Positions 18,072 through 27,534 of a DNA stretch of 64,000 nt are shown here, piece after piece; the stretch's first letter is position 1, and the number at the start of each line of letters is the position of its first letter. The notes under the pieces were generated by a model. The model saw only the letters and a list, made by a program, of their open reading frames with translations, did no database searches and had not been told where the DNA came from. The stretch spans positions 1 through 64,000 of the forward strand of contig CBDCYT010000014.1 in NCBI GenBank assembly GCA_965224325.1. The letters run 5' to 3'. The position numbers and the translations under genes are program-made. The DNA is from CBDCMJ01 sp965224325. GTDB lineage: Bacteria > Chloroflexota > Dehalococcoidia > Lucifugimonadales > UBA3495.

Positions 18072-18863
18072 ATGGACCTAGGATTAAATGGCCGAGTGGC
18101 TATCATCGGCGGCGCCAGCAAAGGCTTGGGGAAGGCGTGCGCCCTGTCGTTGGCGCAGGAAGGGGCCAGTGTGTCGATATGCAGCCGCAGTGCGGCTGAC
18201 CTGGGGGCCGCCGCCGAGGAAATCCGGTCGCTGACCGGCGCCGAGGTGCTGGAGACGCCTGGAGACCTGTCCCGCCTGGAGGACATCCAGAACCTGATCA
18301 ACCGTACCGTTGATCACTTCGGCAGATTGGACGTGGTGGTATGCAACTCCGGTGGCCCCCCGGAAGGCCGGGCTTTGACCACCACTGACGAGACGTGGGA
18401 CCGCTCCATACAGATGGCGCTGAACTTTTTCATCCGGATGGGCAGGGAGTCGGCGCCTCACTTGAAGAAGCAAGGGTGGGGGAGGATCGTCAACATCTTG
18501 GCTAGCACCGTTTATCAGCCCATCGACAACTTGGTCACCTCCGGCGTGACGCGGATGGGGGCTGTTGCCTTTGCCAAAAGCCTCGCCGATGAGGTGGGCC
18601 GGGACAATATCCTGGTGAACAATGTAGCTCCCGGGTTCTTGCTGACCGACCGCATGGTGGGACTTTTCGACACCCGCGCCAGGGATACGGGTCAGTCGAC
18701 GGAGGACCTGCTCCAAGCCCGCTCCTCCACCATTCCCCTTGGCCGGTTTGGGAGGCCGGAGGAGTTGGCCGACCTAGTGACGTTCCTCTCCTCGGAGAAG
18801 AACAGCTACGTCACAGGCGCCACCATACTGGTGGACGGAGGCGTAGTGCGATCGGTGCTGTGA
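18072..18863 (+). CDS. SDR family oxidoreductase, atypical active site
   Basis: 263-residue short-chain dehydrogenase/reductase. The nucleotide motif GGASKGLGKA (about 12-21) and NSGGP are clear, and the C-terminal GATILVDGGV is typical of FabG-like enzymes. The usual Ser...Tyr-x3-Lys is not seen: the stretch after the active-site Ser reads VYQPIDNLVTSGVTRMGA, with Thr-Ser-Gly-Val-Thr-Arg where YxxxK is expected. Such divergent SDRs are known, but their chemistry is unclear. ATG 18072 is chosen for AAGGAGAG upstream; the frame opens 27 bp earlier. Confidence 0.85.
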   Translation: MDLGLNGRVAIIGGASKGLGKACALSLAQEGASVSICSRSAADLGAAAEEIRSLTGAEVLETPGDLSRLEDIQNLINRTVDHFGRLDVVVCNSGGPPEGRALTTTDETWDRSIQMALNFFIRMGRESAPHLKKQGWGRIVNILASTVYQPIDNLVTSGVTRMGAVAFAKSLADEVGRDNILVNNVAPGFLLTDRMVGLFDTRARDTGQSTEDLLQARSSTIPLGRFGRPEELADLVTFLSSEKNSYVTGATILVDGGVVRSVL

Positions 18864-19065
18864 TCCCGCCACAGCAGCCTACAGGGGGATTCGGACGATG
18901 GAACGCCGTGGAGAACTATATCCCCGCCTTCAGGATTTCTAGCACAAACAAAAAGTTGAGGCACAGGGGGAGCGCCACAGGCCCGCCTTTGCCCCGTAAT
19001 GATGCGCGTTGGCGGACCGGCTCAGGGCCAAAGCGAGGGGTCCAGGCGCTTGGACGTCTAACAGA

Positions 19066-19374
19066 TCAATTCTTTGAAATGACCGACCCCAAGCCTTTAG
19101 TTTGCTCGCTCACCAAGAATGCGGCTGTGTCTTTACCGTAGGGAGTTTCCAAGTCCGCGTCAAATCTTTGGCCGCCTAGAGCCCCGATCAATTCATACCT
19201 CATGTCGGTATGCAATTTGCCTTCAAAGCCGGAGTGTTTAATTATTCGCTCGCCTTCTCCCAATAGGTACATCTCGACCGCTTGCATCATCAGTTCGTTG
19301 ACATTCTCCGGGCCAATGTTAGAAGCAGCCCGTAGAAAGACGTATCCCCACCGCATGCCCATGTGTTCTAACAT
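19066..19374 (-). CDS. Hypothetical protein
   Basis: 102-residue soluble, mainly helical protein with no signal peptide or transmembrane segment. I do not recognise the family. ATG at 19374 is preceded by GGTAGAG. It lies between the SDR gene (convergent) and sppA on the same strand, 80 bp downstream of sppA's stop. The composition looks coding rather than random, but there are no close motifs to name. Confidence 0.55.
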   Translation of the reverse strand: MLEHMGMRWGYVFLRAASNIGPENVNELMMQAVEMYLLGEGERIIKHSGFEGKLHTDMRYELIGALGGQRFDADLETPYGKDTAAFLVSEQTKGLGSVISKN

Positions 19375-19453
19375 CGTATAGCTCTACCTGCGTTTCAGAG
19401 TGGCGACAGTGAAGGGACCATCGGCAGACGTTATTCGGCGTCCGGCGCTGCCG

Positions 19454-21187
19454 TCACGCGTCGCTGTGGGCTTCCAGCATGAGCAGGTCGCTCAAGCAAA
19501 GGGCCTCGCCGCCGCGCAGCACGTTTATGCTCTCAACCGGATAGCGAATCATCGCAGCAGGGTCGGGCAACGGCGGGTAGTTATGCTCCCGGCTTATGAC
19601 TATCTCATGCACCGGCGCCCGCGGATTCAGGCCTGCCAGTTGACGAGCCTTGGCCAGCGCGTTCTCAAGGCCGCCCAGTTGGTCCACCAATCCGTGTTCC
19701 TTGGCCTGGCGCCCGGTCCAAACACGGCCTCCGGCCACGGCGTTGGCCGCTTCGAGGGATATGTTTCGGCTGGAGGTCACCCGGTCAAGGAACACGTCAT
19801 AGACGCGTTGAATATCATCTGTGACGGATTGCCTCTCCTCGTCGTTGAATGGCCTCTCAACGGAGTCGAAATCAGAGTGCCGCCCGCGGCCGATGGACTC
19901 GCGGTGAAAAAGCAACTTGTCCCATAGTCCGCCGATGATCAATTTACCTGCCAGCACTCCAATCGAACCGGTGAGGGTGCCCGGCTGCGCCAGGATCCAC
20001 TGGGCCGGGGTGCACACGTAGTACCCGCCCGAGGCAGCCACCGGGCCCATGGAGGCGATCAAGGGCTTCTTGGCTGCTAGCTTCTCCAGCGCCGCGGCCA
20101 TGGCCTCCGACGCCAACGCCGAGCCTCCTTCGGAGTTCACGTACAGCACAACCGCAGCCGCCCGCCTGTCCATTAACGCGACCCGGGCCTGTTGCACCAC
20201 GCTCATGTCCCCGGCGCGGGGGTTGAACACAAAGGGCAGAGGCACGGGGGACTTACCCGGAGGCCGTTGGCTGCGGCCGCTGATAATGACGCCCTCAACC
20301 CTTATCAAGGCTACGTAACGACCCGGTAATGCTGACAGCGGACGCAGCACGCGTCTTCGGGCAGTGGCCCAGGTTGCGAAACGGGCCGGTTTACCTTTGA
20401 TTGCCAGGTAGCTGGGCAGGTCCTCTTCACTGATCAAGCGGTCGACCACCCCTGAGCCCAGCGCTTGCAAATCAGTGTAGGGAGCGCCGTCCACCAGGTC
20501 TTTTGCCGCTTGTTCTTCCAGGCCACGGCCGGAGGCAATCGCCTGGATAAAATCGTCGTAGTAAGCGTCCAGCAGCCAGTTAGCCATGTCTCTCACTTCG
20601 TCCGACATGTTGGAGCGCATGAGAGGATCGGCTGCGGATTTGTAGGGGCTGATTTGGATAAAATCGGCTTTCATGCCGGCCCGTTTCAGGGCGTCAGCCA
20701 AGAACACGAATGTGGCCCTCAGGCCCCGGGGAGAAGCGCCTCCGCCGTTCTGCAGCAGGATCTCGTTGGCCGCGGTTGCGATGTAATACCTGGTGTTGTC
20801 GTAGCTTGTAGACCAGGCGATGACGCGTTTTCCCGAGGAACGGAGCTGGACGATGAACTCACGGATGGTCTGGGTGTGAGCGGCGGGCAGAGTCAAGCCA
20901 CGTAGATGCAGGACAACGCCGGTAATGCGGGGGTCCTGTTGGACGGCGCGGAACTGCTCTCCCAGCTCCTGCAAGCTTAGCGTGGCGCCCTGGAAAAGGC
21001 GCCTCTGGAAAAATCCGGGCCTAGGGGCACGCAATTCGGGGTAGGCGCCTTCCAGCGTGAATACGACGTAGTCGGGGGGGTTCTTCAACCGCCGCCGGAG
21101 ATTTCCCAGGAACCACAGCGCGTATGGGAGGGCGTGAACCGGGTGGATTAGCACGCGGTAACTCCTCTCCAACCTGCCGCCGGCCAT
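19454..21187 (-). CDS. sppA: Signal peptide peptidase SppA (S49, 67K type)
   Basis: Membrane-associated serine protease that clears cleaved signal peptides. About 577 residues with the tandem S49 architecture of the long (67K) form. The general-base Lys sits in the first half (PYKSAADPLMRSNMS, about 206-220) and the nucleophilic Ser in the second (MGPVAASGGYYV, about 390-401). An N-terminal hydrophobic stretch (IHPVHALPYALWFLGN) may anchor it. The ATG at 21187 has little ribosome site. A GTG 11 codons later (21154) follows GGAGAGGAG at ideal spacing and may be the true start. Confidence 0.9.
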   Translation of the reverse strand: MAGGRLERSYRVLIHPVHALPYALWFLGNLRRRLKNPPDYVVFTLEGAYPELRAPRPGFFQRRLFQGATLSLQELGEQFRAVQQDPRITGVVLHLRGLTLPAAHTQTIREFIVQLRSSGKRVIAWSTSYDNTRYYIATAANEILLQNGGGASPRGLRATFVFLADALKRAGMKADFIQISPYKSAADPLMRSNMSDEVRDMANWLLDAYYDDFIQAIASGRGLEEQAAKDLVDGAPYTDLQALGSGVVDRLISEEDLPSYLAIKGKPARFATWATARRRVLRPLSALPGRYVALIRVEGVIISGRSQRPPGKSPVPLPFVFNPRAGDMSVVQQARVALMDRRAAAVVLYVNSEGGSALASEAMAAALEKLAAKKPLIASMGPVAASGGYYVCTPAQWILAQPGTLTGSIGVLAGKLIIGGLWDKLLFHRESIGRGRHSDFDSVERPFNDEERQSVTDDIQRVYDVFLDRVTSSRNISLEAANAVAGGRVWTGRQAKEHGLVDQLGGLENALAKARQLAGLNPRAPVHEIVISREHNYPPLPDPAAMIRYPVESINVLRGGEALCLSDLLMLEAHSDA

Positions 21188-21298
21188 CCCGGCAAATAAG
21201 CTCTACGCACTCATTTACTCCCGATATGCCTTGAGGAGTACAAACCGGCTCGACAAGAATCCTCGCCATCTCCGGCTGCCTGCTTGGGTGAATATAGA

Positions 21299-21332
21299 GC
21301 CCGCCTGCGGCCGCCGTGCGGCGTAGGCGGGC
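21299..21332 (-). terminator. GC-rich hairpin between dienelactone hydrolase and sppA genes
   Basis: GCCCGCCT and AGGCGGGC pair (8 bp) around a GC-rich loop that can fold further. There is no T tract on the minus strand, so if it terminates the 21381-22109 gene it is not a classical intrinsic terminator. Confidence 0.35.
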
Positions 21333-21380
21333 CCGTTAGTCCTCGATACCCAACGCTGGTCCAAGGATTGCCAAGTATTG

Positions 21381-22109
21381 TTAAGATTTCAGATGCTGAT
21401 CGAACCAGGTAACGGCCTTGGCCCAAGCGTCTTCCGCGGCCTCAGGCCGGTAGCTGTTGCGGGCGTTGCAGTTGAAACCATGGCCGCAACCGGGATACAT
21501 GTGGAACTCGTAGGTTTTGCTGTGTTTGTTCAACTCCGCCTCTATTGTCGCCACGTCTGCGGGCGTCGGGTTGGCGTCTTCCTCCCCGAACAAACCTAAC
21601 ACCGGGCAGCCTATGCCTGCCGTCTGGTCCAAAGGCGAAGGCCCGTCTGATCCCAATGGCGCCAGGATCCGGCCACCGTAGTACACAACCGAGGCTTTCA
21701 GGTCTGTGATGTTGCAGGCCGCGAGGTAAGAAACCCGGCCTCCGAAGCAGAATCCAACTATCCCGATCCGGTCGCCTTGCACAAAGGGCTGGCCCTTTAG
21801 ATAGTCTACCGCCGCCTGCACGTCAGCCAATATATTGGCGTCGGTGCACCGGGTCATCCGGCCGATGGCGGTGTCCAGCTCTTCATGAAGGCCCATGGTC
21901 ATCCGGCCCTCCCGGTGAAACATGGCTGGCGCCAAAGCAACCAGACCCTGGCCGGGAAGGCGGTCGGTGACGTATTGGATATGGGAGTTGACCCCCCAGA
22001 TCTCCTGAATCACTATCACTGCCGGGTATGTTCCATCTGCCTCCGGCCGGGCCAGATAACCTTCCATCGTGTCCCCACCGACGTTTATATCAACCCAACT
22101 GGCCGGCAT
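21381..22109 (-). CDS. Dienelactone hydrolase family protein
   Basis: Alpha/beta hydrolase of 242 residues that would open lactone or ester rings in the cytosol. The nucleophile elbow is GFCFGG (Cys near 124), the catalytic Asp is in FGEEDANPT, and the His is in YPGCGHGF near 209. This Cys-Asp-His triad is diagnostic of DLH. An early EIWGVN motif containing the Glu that primes the Cys is also present. GGAGG lies 7 nt before ATG 22109. It is not next to other aromatic-degradation genes, so the physiological substrate is open. Confidence 0.9.
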   Translation of the reverse strand: MPASWVDINVGGDTMEGYLARPEADGTYPAVIVIQEIWGVNSHIQYVTDRLPGQGLVALAPAMFHREGRMTMGLHEELDTAIGRMTRCTDANILADVQAAVDYLKGQPFVQGDRIGIVGFCFGGRVSYLAACNITDLKASVVYYGGRILAPLGSDGPSPLDQTAGIGCPVLGLFGEEDANPTPADVATIEAELNKHSKTYEFHMYPGCGHGFNCNARNSYRPEAAEDAWAKAVTWFDQHLKS

Positions 22110-22754
22110 GGCTTTTCCTCCTACCAGATTTCGATGCTAGGTGGCTTCCCAGGCATCCTTAGACCGCAACATTTTATCACGCTAATCAAGCTGCGGGATG
22201 CCAACTTCCGGCAGTCCCGGGGAGAGTTTCTATCGGCCAGCCGCACCGGGGGACCGGCCCCAACGGGGCACCGGCCCCACTGCGGGGCCGCGTCACTGCG
22301 GGACCGGCCCCACCGGACGGCTGCGCCACTGGGAGATAGGGGACACGCTCGGACGTCATCAATGCAGCCGCGGCCCTATACCTGCCACATCGGGAGATGT
22401 GGGACACTCCCGAACGTCATTGGACCGGGACGCCATGGCCCGGCCACAGGCCAGTGTTTCCGGTAGCTGTACGGTGTACTTCTGAGATGCGGCTGAGGGT
22501 AAGCGGGGGCGCAATGTTCATCCATGGCCGGGCATTGCCGGGCATGATCGGGTGCGTATTTGGCGGATGGATATGCTGCGGAGGGGATATATTATGGGTC
22601 CGTCGTCGTCAATAGTGGGGTTTGGGTCTTATGTTGCCAATAGTGCGTTTTATTTTCGACCGGCTGCATGTATGATAGAGCTACCTGAACGGATAGGGGC
22701 GGTTGGGGGGATCAGCTACCCTGCGCACGTCCCGGCATTTCCGGAGATCCCAAG
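22110..22754. other. Intergenic region with degenerate GC-rich repeats
   Basis: 645 bp without a credible gene. From 22240 to 22310 the motif ACCGGCCCCA recurs four times. GGGAGAT.GGGGACAC...GACGTCAT recurs in diverged form at about 22330 and 22391. The short block CATGGCCGGGCATTGCCGGG lies near 22525. Promoters for the AccDA gene are expected in the AT-richer 22560-22700 part, which I could not resolve into clear -35/-10 boxes. Confidence 0.5.
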
Positions 22755-24608
22755 TTGCGTAACCTCGCGAATTTCCTAGTACACCTTTTTGGCCGGAATG
22801 GAGACGCAGACCAGGTCTGTCTGCCCGTTTTTCATGACCGGTGCTTGCTGTGCGGAGAACCCATCGGGGAATCGTCCGCTTACCTCACCTACCGGGTCTG
22901 TCCTTACTGCCGGTTCCACTACACCTTAACGGCCCGAGAGCGGACCCAGCTTTTGGCCGACAAAGGCACTTTCCAGGAATCTCATAAGTACCTTAGCTCG
23001 GTTTCTCCCCTCTCTTTTTCCAGGTGGGGCCGCTACGCCAAATTGTTGTCCCAGGACCAAAACCGCACCGGTCTCACCGAGGCTGCGGTCACCGGCCGAT
23101 GCAGCATCGACGGCACATCCGTGATGTTGGTGGTGTTGGATTTTGGCTTCATGGGCGGCAGCATGGGCAGTGTCGTCGGAGAGAAGGTGGCCACGGCTTT
23201 GGAGACCGCAGCACGCCGCAGCCTTCCGGTGGTCGCCTTGGTGTCCGGTGGCGGCGCTCGCGTACAGGAAGGGGTCCTCTCGTTGATGCAGATGGCCAAA
23301 ACGGTAGCTGCTGCCAACAGACTCCGTAAAGAGGGCGCGCCGTTTATCGTGGTGCTGTCCAATCCGTCCACGGGTCAAGCCTACGCTAGCTTCGCTAACT
23401 TAGCCGACGTGATTCTGGCTGAGCCCGGTTCCCTGATTGGCCTCGCGCCTTTGCGCGCCCTCCAAGAGGCGTCCAACAGGCCGCTGCCCCTGGACGCCCA
23501 CACAGCCGAAGCTCATCTGGGCCACGGCCTCCTGGACAATGTGGTTGATCGGGAGGCTCTACAGTCGCGCATAGCGACCATATTAAAGATTCTCACGTCG
23601 CAGCGCCTAGGAGGGGAGAATCACAAAGATTTGCCCAACGCCGAGCCCGGGCCGCTGCCCGAGCCCGACGTATGGGAAGCCGTCAGCAATGCCAGACACG
23701 CCGAAAGACCGATGGCTATGGCCTATATGCGGTTCATGGTGGACAACTTCATCGAGCTTCGGGGCGACAGATTGAACAGCGATGATCGCACCATGGTGGG
23801 AGGCGTCGGCTTTTTGTCCGGCCAACCATTGGTCGTCATCGGCCAGCAACGGCGGCCCCCTTTGGAGGGGGAACGGCACCATGTGTATCCTGATGGCCTG
23901 CGCAAAGCCCAGAGACTAATCAGGCTGGCGTCCCGGTTCAGGTTGCCGCTAGTGACTCTCATAGACACGCAGGGCGCTGACCCTGGATTGGAAGCAGAGG
24001 AACAGGGTATGGGGAATGCCATTGCCACTACCCTATCCCTCATGATGGAGGCTCCCGTGCCCATAGTGTCCGTGATAATCGGCGAGGGCGGTAGTGAGGG
24101 GGCATTGGCGCTGGGCTTGTCAGACAGGATTCTGATGCAGCAACACTCCATCTACTCTCCCATTTCCCTTAACCGTCACCTCGGCGGCCCGTTTCCAGAC
24201 CACGCGCTGGACCGGGAGGCGGCGCAAGCCCTGATGTTGACCTCTCAGGACTGCGTCGAGTTGGGCATCGCGGACCAAGTAGTGCCGGAGCCGGACGGCG
24301 GAGCCCATGCCAACCCCCGGGAGGCGGCTGGTGCTATACAAGCGGCGGTGGCCAAGCAAATAATTGAACTGACCAAGTTGTCCCAGAGCAAATTATTGAA
24401 ACGCCGCTACCAGAAGTTCCGGCGCATGGGAGAACGCACAGCTTACTCCCAAGAGGCTATGGGGCTGGAAGTGGAGTTGTTGATCAACATCTCCGCAGAC
24501 GGGGTGCGGCGGGGCCGTATGGTCAGGACCCAGATCGAAGACGCCCGCGAGGATGAGCCCACACAGGCCCTTGCCGTTTTACCGGTGGCTTCAGCAGAAG
24601 ACGACTAG
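22755..24608 (+). CDS. accDA: Acetyl-CoA carboxylase carboxyltransferase, AccD-AccA fusion
   Basis: 617-residue carboxyltransferase that moves CO2 from carboxybiotin to acetyl-CoA. The N-terminal half is AccD-like, with a four-Cys zinc ribbon (C30, C33, C49, C52) and a crotonase-fold core (VSGGGARVQEGV). The C-terminal half from about residue 310 is AccA-like (MVDNFIELRGDR, IDTQGADPGLEAEEQG, VIGEGGSEGALAL). One polypeptide thus replaces the usual beta and alpha subunits. Start is TTG at 22755 with GGAG upstream. No biotin carboxylase or BCCP gene is adjacent. A propionyl-CoA or other acyl-CoA preference cannot be excluded, but the zinc ribbon favours acetyl-CoA. Confidence 0.87.
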   Translation: MRNLANFLVHLFGRNGDADQVCLPVFHDRCLLCGEPIGESSAYLTYRVCPYCRFHYTLTARERTQLLADKGTFQESHKYLSSVSPLSFSRWGRYAKLLSQDQNRTGLTEAAVTGRCSIDGTSVMLVVLDFGFMGGSMGSVVGEKVATALETAARRSLPVVALVSGGGARVQEGVLSLMQMAKTVAAANRLRKEGAPFIVVLSNPSTGQAYASFANLADVILAEPGSLIGLAPLRALQEASNRPLPLDAHTAEAHLGHGLLDNVVDREALQSRIATILKILTSQRLGGENHKDLPNAEPGPLPEPDVWEAVSNARHAERPMAMAYMRFMVDNFIELRGDRLNSDDRTMVGGVGFLSGQPLVVIGQQRRPPLEGERHHVYPDGLRKAQRLIRLASRFRLPLVTLIDTQGADPGLEAEEQGMGNAIATTLSLMMEAPVPIVSVIIGEGGSEGALALGLSDRILMQQHSIYSPISLNRHLGGPFPDHALDREAAQALMLTSQDCVELGIADQVVPEPDGGAHANPREAAGAIQAAVAKQIIELTKLSQSKLLKRRYQKFRRMGERTAYSQEAMGLEVELLINISADGVRRGRMVRTQIEDAREDEPTQALAVLPVASAEDD

Positions 24609-24618
24609 CAGAATTGTT

Positions 24619-24764
24619 GGCAACGGTTGAGAGTTGGTGAGTCCAATTCGGGGAAAGCTGCCCAAAGCTGTTTCATCACCGCCCACCTGAGCGTCAACAA
24701 CGGAGGTTAAACCTCTAATAGCCGGCCGTCAGACACGCGGGTCCCCTCAAGTCTGAACTGTTAC
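24619..24764 (-). repeat. Family A MITE-like element, copy 2 (inverted)
   Basis: 146 bp in the convergent gap between accDA and the Mrp gene. Read on the minus strand it starts AACAGTTCAGAC, carries GTGTCTGACGGCCGGC, and ends GGACTCACCAACTCTC then AACCGTTGCC. These ends form the family's imperfect inverted repeat. Confidence 0.8.
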
Positions 24765-24777
24765 GGTTATTGAAGCG

Positions 24778-25587
24778 TTAGGCTGCTTCCCGGCCAAATT
24801 CCAGCAGGCTCTTTCTAACGCCGTTGACGAGGTGAGTGTACTCCATGCCCACGTCGGGGTCGGCGATGGCGGTAGGTTTGGAAGTGTCCCGGTAGCTGCT
24901 CCTGAGGGCCATAGTTCCCAGGAACGGAGCGTCCACCTCCAGGGCCAGGCGCAACGCAGCCCCTTCCCCGAAAATCTCACCACTATAGTTTTCCACAATG
25001 CCCAACACGTTTAGATTGAGCTTGCGGATCATGTTGATGCACCGCTTGGCGTCCATGTTGGCTAGCTCTTGGGGGGTACTCACCACCACAAAACCGTCCA
25101 TGGGCAGGGTCTGCATGACGGTTAGCGGGGAGTCAGACGTGCCGGGGGGAAGGTCCACCAACAGGTAGTCCAACTCCCCCCAGTCGGTTATCTGGAGGAA
25201 CTGGTTGATGGCGTTGTGGATCATCGGTCCACGCCATATGATGGCCTCTTCTTCCTTTTCTTGGAAGAACGCCATGGAAACGACCTTCACTCCCCATTTC
25301 TCTGCGGGAAGAATCTGGCCGTCAACATAATCCGGTTTTTCGGATATGCCTAGAACCTTGGTGACGTTGGGGCAGTCGATATCCACGTCAAGCAGACCGA
25401 CGGTTTTGCCTTGTTGCGCCAATGCAACGGCCAAATTCACCGCGACGGTGGTTTTGCCGACGCCGCCTTTACCGCTGTACACCCCTATTTTGGTGTGGAC
25501 TTTGGACAGGCGGTCCGTGATCTGCCGTTTTTGTTGCCAGCCGCGCTTGATTTGCTCCAAGCGAGCGTTTTCTTGGGGGGTTGCCAT
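24778..25587 (-). CDS. Mrp/NBP35-type P-loop ATPase lacking the CxxC
   Basis: 269-residue Mrp/ApbC-like ATPase, expected to take part in Fe-S cluster trafficking in the cytosol. The deviant Walker A is SGKGGVGKTT (38-47). LLDVDIDCPN and LLVDLPPGTSDSPLT mark the switch and Walker B regions. Most Mrp proteins carry a C-terminal CxxC that binds a bridging cluster; here the corresponding place reads VENYSGEIFGEG without cysteines, so direct cluster binding is doubtful. It is 11 bp downstream of a MIP18 gene on the same strand, the usual partner family. Confidence 0.87.
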   Translation of the reverse strand: MATPQENARLEQIKRGWQQKRQITDRLSKVHTKIGVYSGKGGVGKTTVAVNLAVALAQQGKTVGLLDVDIDCPNVTKVLGISEKPDYVDGQILPAEKWGVKVVSMAFFQEKEEEAIIWRGPMIHNAINQFLQITDWGELDYLLVDLPPGTSDSPLTVMQTLPMDGFVVVSTPQELANMDAKRCINMIRKLNLNVLGIVENYSGEIFGEGAALRLALEVDAPFLGTMALRSSYRDTSKPTAIADPDVGMEYTHLVNGVRKSLLEFGREAA

Positions 25588-25598
25588 GCAATTACTCG

Positions 25599-25910
25599 CT
25601 AGATGCCCAACTGGGCTTTGGCTTCTTCGCTAATGAGCTCAGGAGACCAAGGGGGATCAAAGACCATCTCTATCTCCACTTCGCCCGCCCCTTCGAGGTC
25701 CTGGACCGCCCACTCCGCCTGCTGGGCGATGAAGGGGCCCATGCCGCAGCCGGGAAACGTCAACGTCATCTGTACGTAGATGCCGCCGGTTTCGTTCACC
25801 TGGACGTCGTAAACCAGGCCCAAGTCCACGATATTCACCGGAATCTCTGGATCATATACAGTCTTTAGCGCGTCGACGACGCTCTCTTTGGTCAGAGTGG
25901 CCTCCGCCAT
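25599..25910 (-). CDS. MIP18/DUF59 family Fe-S assembly protein
   Basis: 103-residue SufT/PaaD-like protein. The family block YDPEIPVNIVDLGLVYDV (about 19-36) and the conserved Cys in TLTFPGCGMGPF are present, with DPPWSPE near the C-terminus. Members assist Fe-S cluster assembly or delivery. AGGAGG precedes ATG 25910. It forms a two-gene unit with the Mrp-type ATPase downstream. Confidence 0.9.
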   Translation of the reverse strand: MAEATLTKESVVDALKTVYDPEIPVNIVDLGLVYDVQVNETGGIYVQMTLTFPGCGMGPFIAQQAEWAVQDLEGAGEVEIEMVFDPPWSPELISEEAKAQLGI

Positions 25911-25986
25911 TCTTGCCTCCTGCTGAGCTGGGTGAACTGATTGTTACGAGCCGATTATATAGATAGTCGACTCAGTTGGTCAACAA

Positions 25987-26961
25987 TCAAGGTATGAGCA
26001 GAACTTTACCGGTTGTTGCCCGACCTTCCAGTTGCCGGTGAGCTTCTGCTGCTTCCGTCAATGGAAACTCATGGTCTATCCGTAGCTTGAGCTGCCCTGA
26101 TTGGACCCAGCCCAATACGTCCCCGGACCGCTTTTCCAGCTCTCCCCTGGTGGCGGTGTAGTGGCCCAAGCCAGGGCGGGTCAAAGAGAGGGAACTCCGG
26201 CCTAGAACCGCCGTGTTCACGGGTGGGGGCGCACCACTGGCGGCGCCGTAGAGAACCATGTGACCTCGGGGCGCCAAGCAGCTTATGCTCTGATCGAAGG
26301 TGGTCAGTCCCACGGCGTCATACACCACCTGTACGCCCTTTCCATTTGTTGTCTTCTTGACTTCCTCGGCGAAGTCTTGCTGAGTGTACAGGATGACCTG
26401 ATCGGCGCCCGCTTCACGGGATAGCTCCGCTTTTGCTTCGGTGGACACAGTGGTGAAGACGTAGCCGCCCAGATGCTTGACCATCTGCGTAAGCAGCAAG
26501 CCCATCCCGCCGGCCCCGGCATGGATGAGCACTCGGTCTTCCGGTTGCACCGCGTAGGTGGAGTAGCAAAGATAGTGGGCAGTCATGCCTTGGAGCATGG
26601 CCGCCGCTCCCGCGCGGGCGTCCAATCCCGCCGGTCTCTTGATGAGCCGCCAGGCGGGCGCCAGCACTTGCCCGGCGTAGCAACCGGGCACGGTGCAGAA
26701 GGCGACTTCGTCTCCCACGTTGACCTCTGACACGCCGGAGCCTATGGACCGGACCACGCCGGCGGCCTCAACTCCGACGGTCCAGGGCAACCCAGCCACC
26801 GGGTTGACTCCGGCGCGGCTATAGGTGTCGGTGAAATTGACTCCCACTGCCTGGACGTCCACCACCGCCTCTCCCTCTCCCGGAGAGGGGTCGGGAACCT
26901 CCCGGTAGCTCATTGCTTCGGGACCGCCGTAATTGTCTATTTGTACCGCTTTCAAAGACAT
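25987..26961 (-). CDS. NADPH:quinone oxidoreductase-like MDR protein
   Basis: 324-residue zinc-independent medium-chain dehydrogenase of the QOR type, reducing quinones or enones with NADPH. It begins MSLKAVQIDNYGGPEAM, has the Rossmann motif HAGAGGMG (AGAGGMGLLL), and lacks structural-zinc cysteines. The frame extends nine codons further to a TTG. The ATG at 26961 fits the family N-terminus, although GGAGG is only one base away. The substrate is not evident. Confidence 0.87.
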   Translation of the reverse strand: MSLKAVQIDNYGGPEAMSYREVPDPSPGEGEAVVDVQAVGVNFTDTYSRAGVNPVAGLPWTVGVEAAGVVRSIGSGVSEVNVGDEVAFCTVPGCYAGQVLAPAWRLIKRPAGLDARAGAAAMLQGMTAHYLCYSTYAVQPEDRVLIHAGAGGMGLLLTQMVKHLGGYVFTTVSTEAKAELSREAGADQVILYTQQDFAEEVKKTTNGKGVQVVYDAVGLTTFDQSISCLAPRGHMVLYGAASGAPPPVNTAVLGRSSLSLTRPGLGHYTATRGELEKRSGDVLGWVQSGQLKLRIDHEFPLTEAAEAHRQLEGRATTGKVLLIP

Positions 26962-27534
26962 TCCTCCGTATCGGCAGCATTTTGCCAAGTCAGGCGTTTC
27001 GAACCGGAGCAGTAGCCGGCCCTGAGGCGGTTGACTGCACCGGAGCAGCGCTCATCACTCCAGAGTCTTTCCAGGCGCTGTTCGCCCAACTAACGCGGCG
27101 AAGTATTTACTAGAGATGGTAAGTCTTTACGGGGGCGGTGGCAATCGGTATGGACGATCCCGTCTGCGCTGTCCTACCAACTGGGAACCGGCATGCACTC
27201 GCTCCGGCGCACGAGTCCTCCGCCGCTGTGGCCAAGTCCGCCGCATAGTGGCGCCACGGTGGTCACCCACGAGAGGCCATGGCGCTGCCACGGCAGGCCC
27301 CCAATACAGCCTCCCTAGATAGCAAGGCCCTGGAGGCTTTTCGAGGGTTTTATTCCAGCGTTTTAGGGGAAGCAGCCTCGGATGGACCAACCCGCGCTGG
27401 GACATGGCCACAGCGCTGAAACCGGCGACTGTGCTAAGATCACGGCGCCAGTTTGAGCACAGGTTTAGACGAGAGTCCCGGTTCCCACACAACCCCTGCC
27501 ATCCCTGGGAACCATTCTTCGTCCTCCGGGTATT
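26962..27534. other. Intergenic region, no feature seen
   Basis: 573 bp between the divergent quinone oxidoreductase and amidohydrolase genes. Frames crossing it (for example on the minus strand near 27127-27552) have no family resemblance. No clear repeat or RNA structure was found. Confidence 0.4.
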
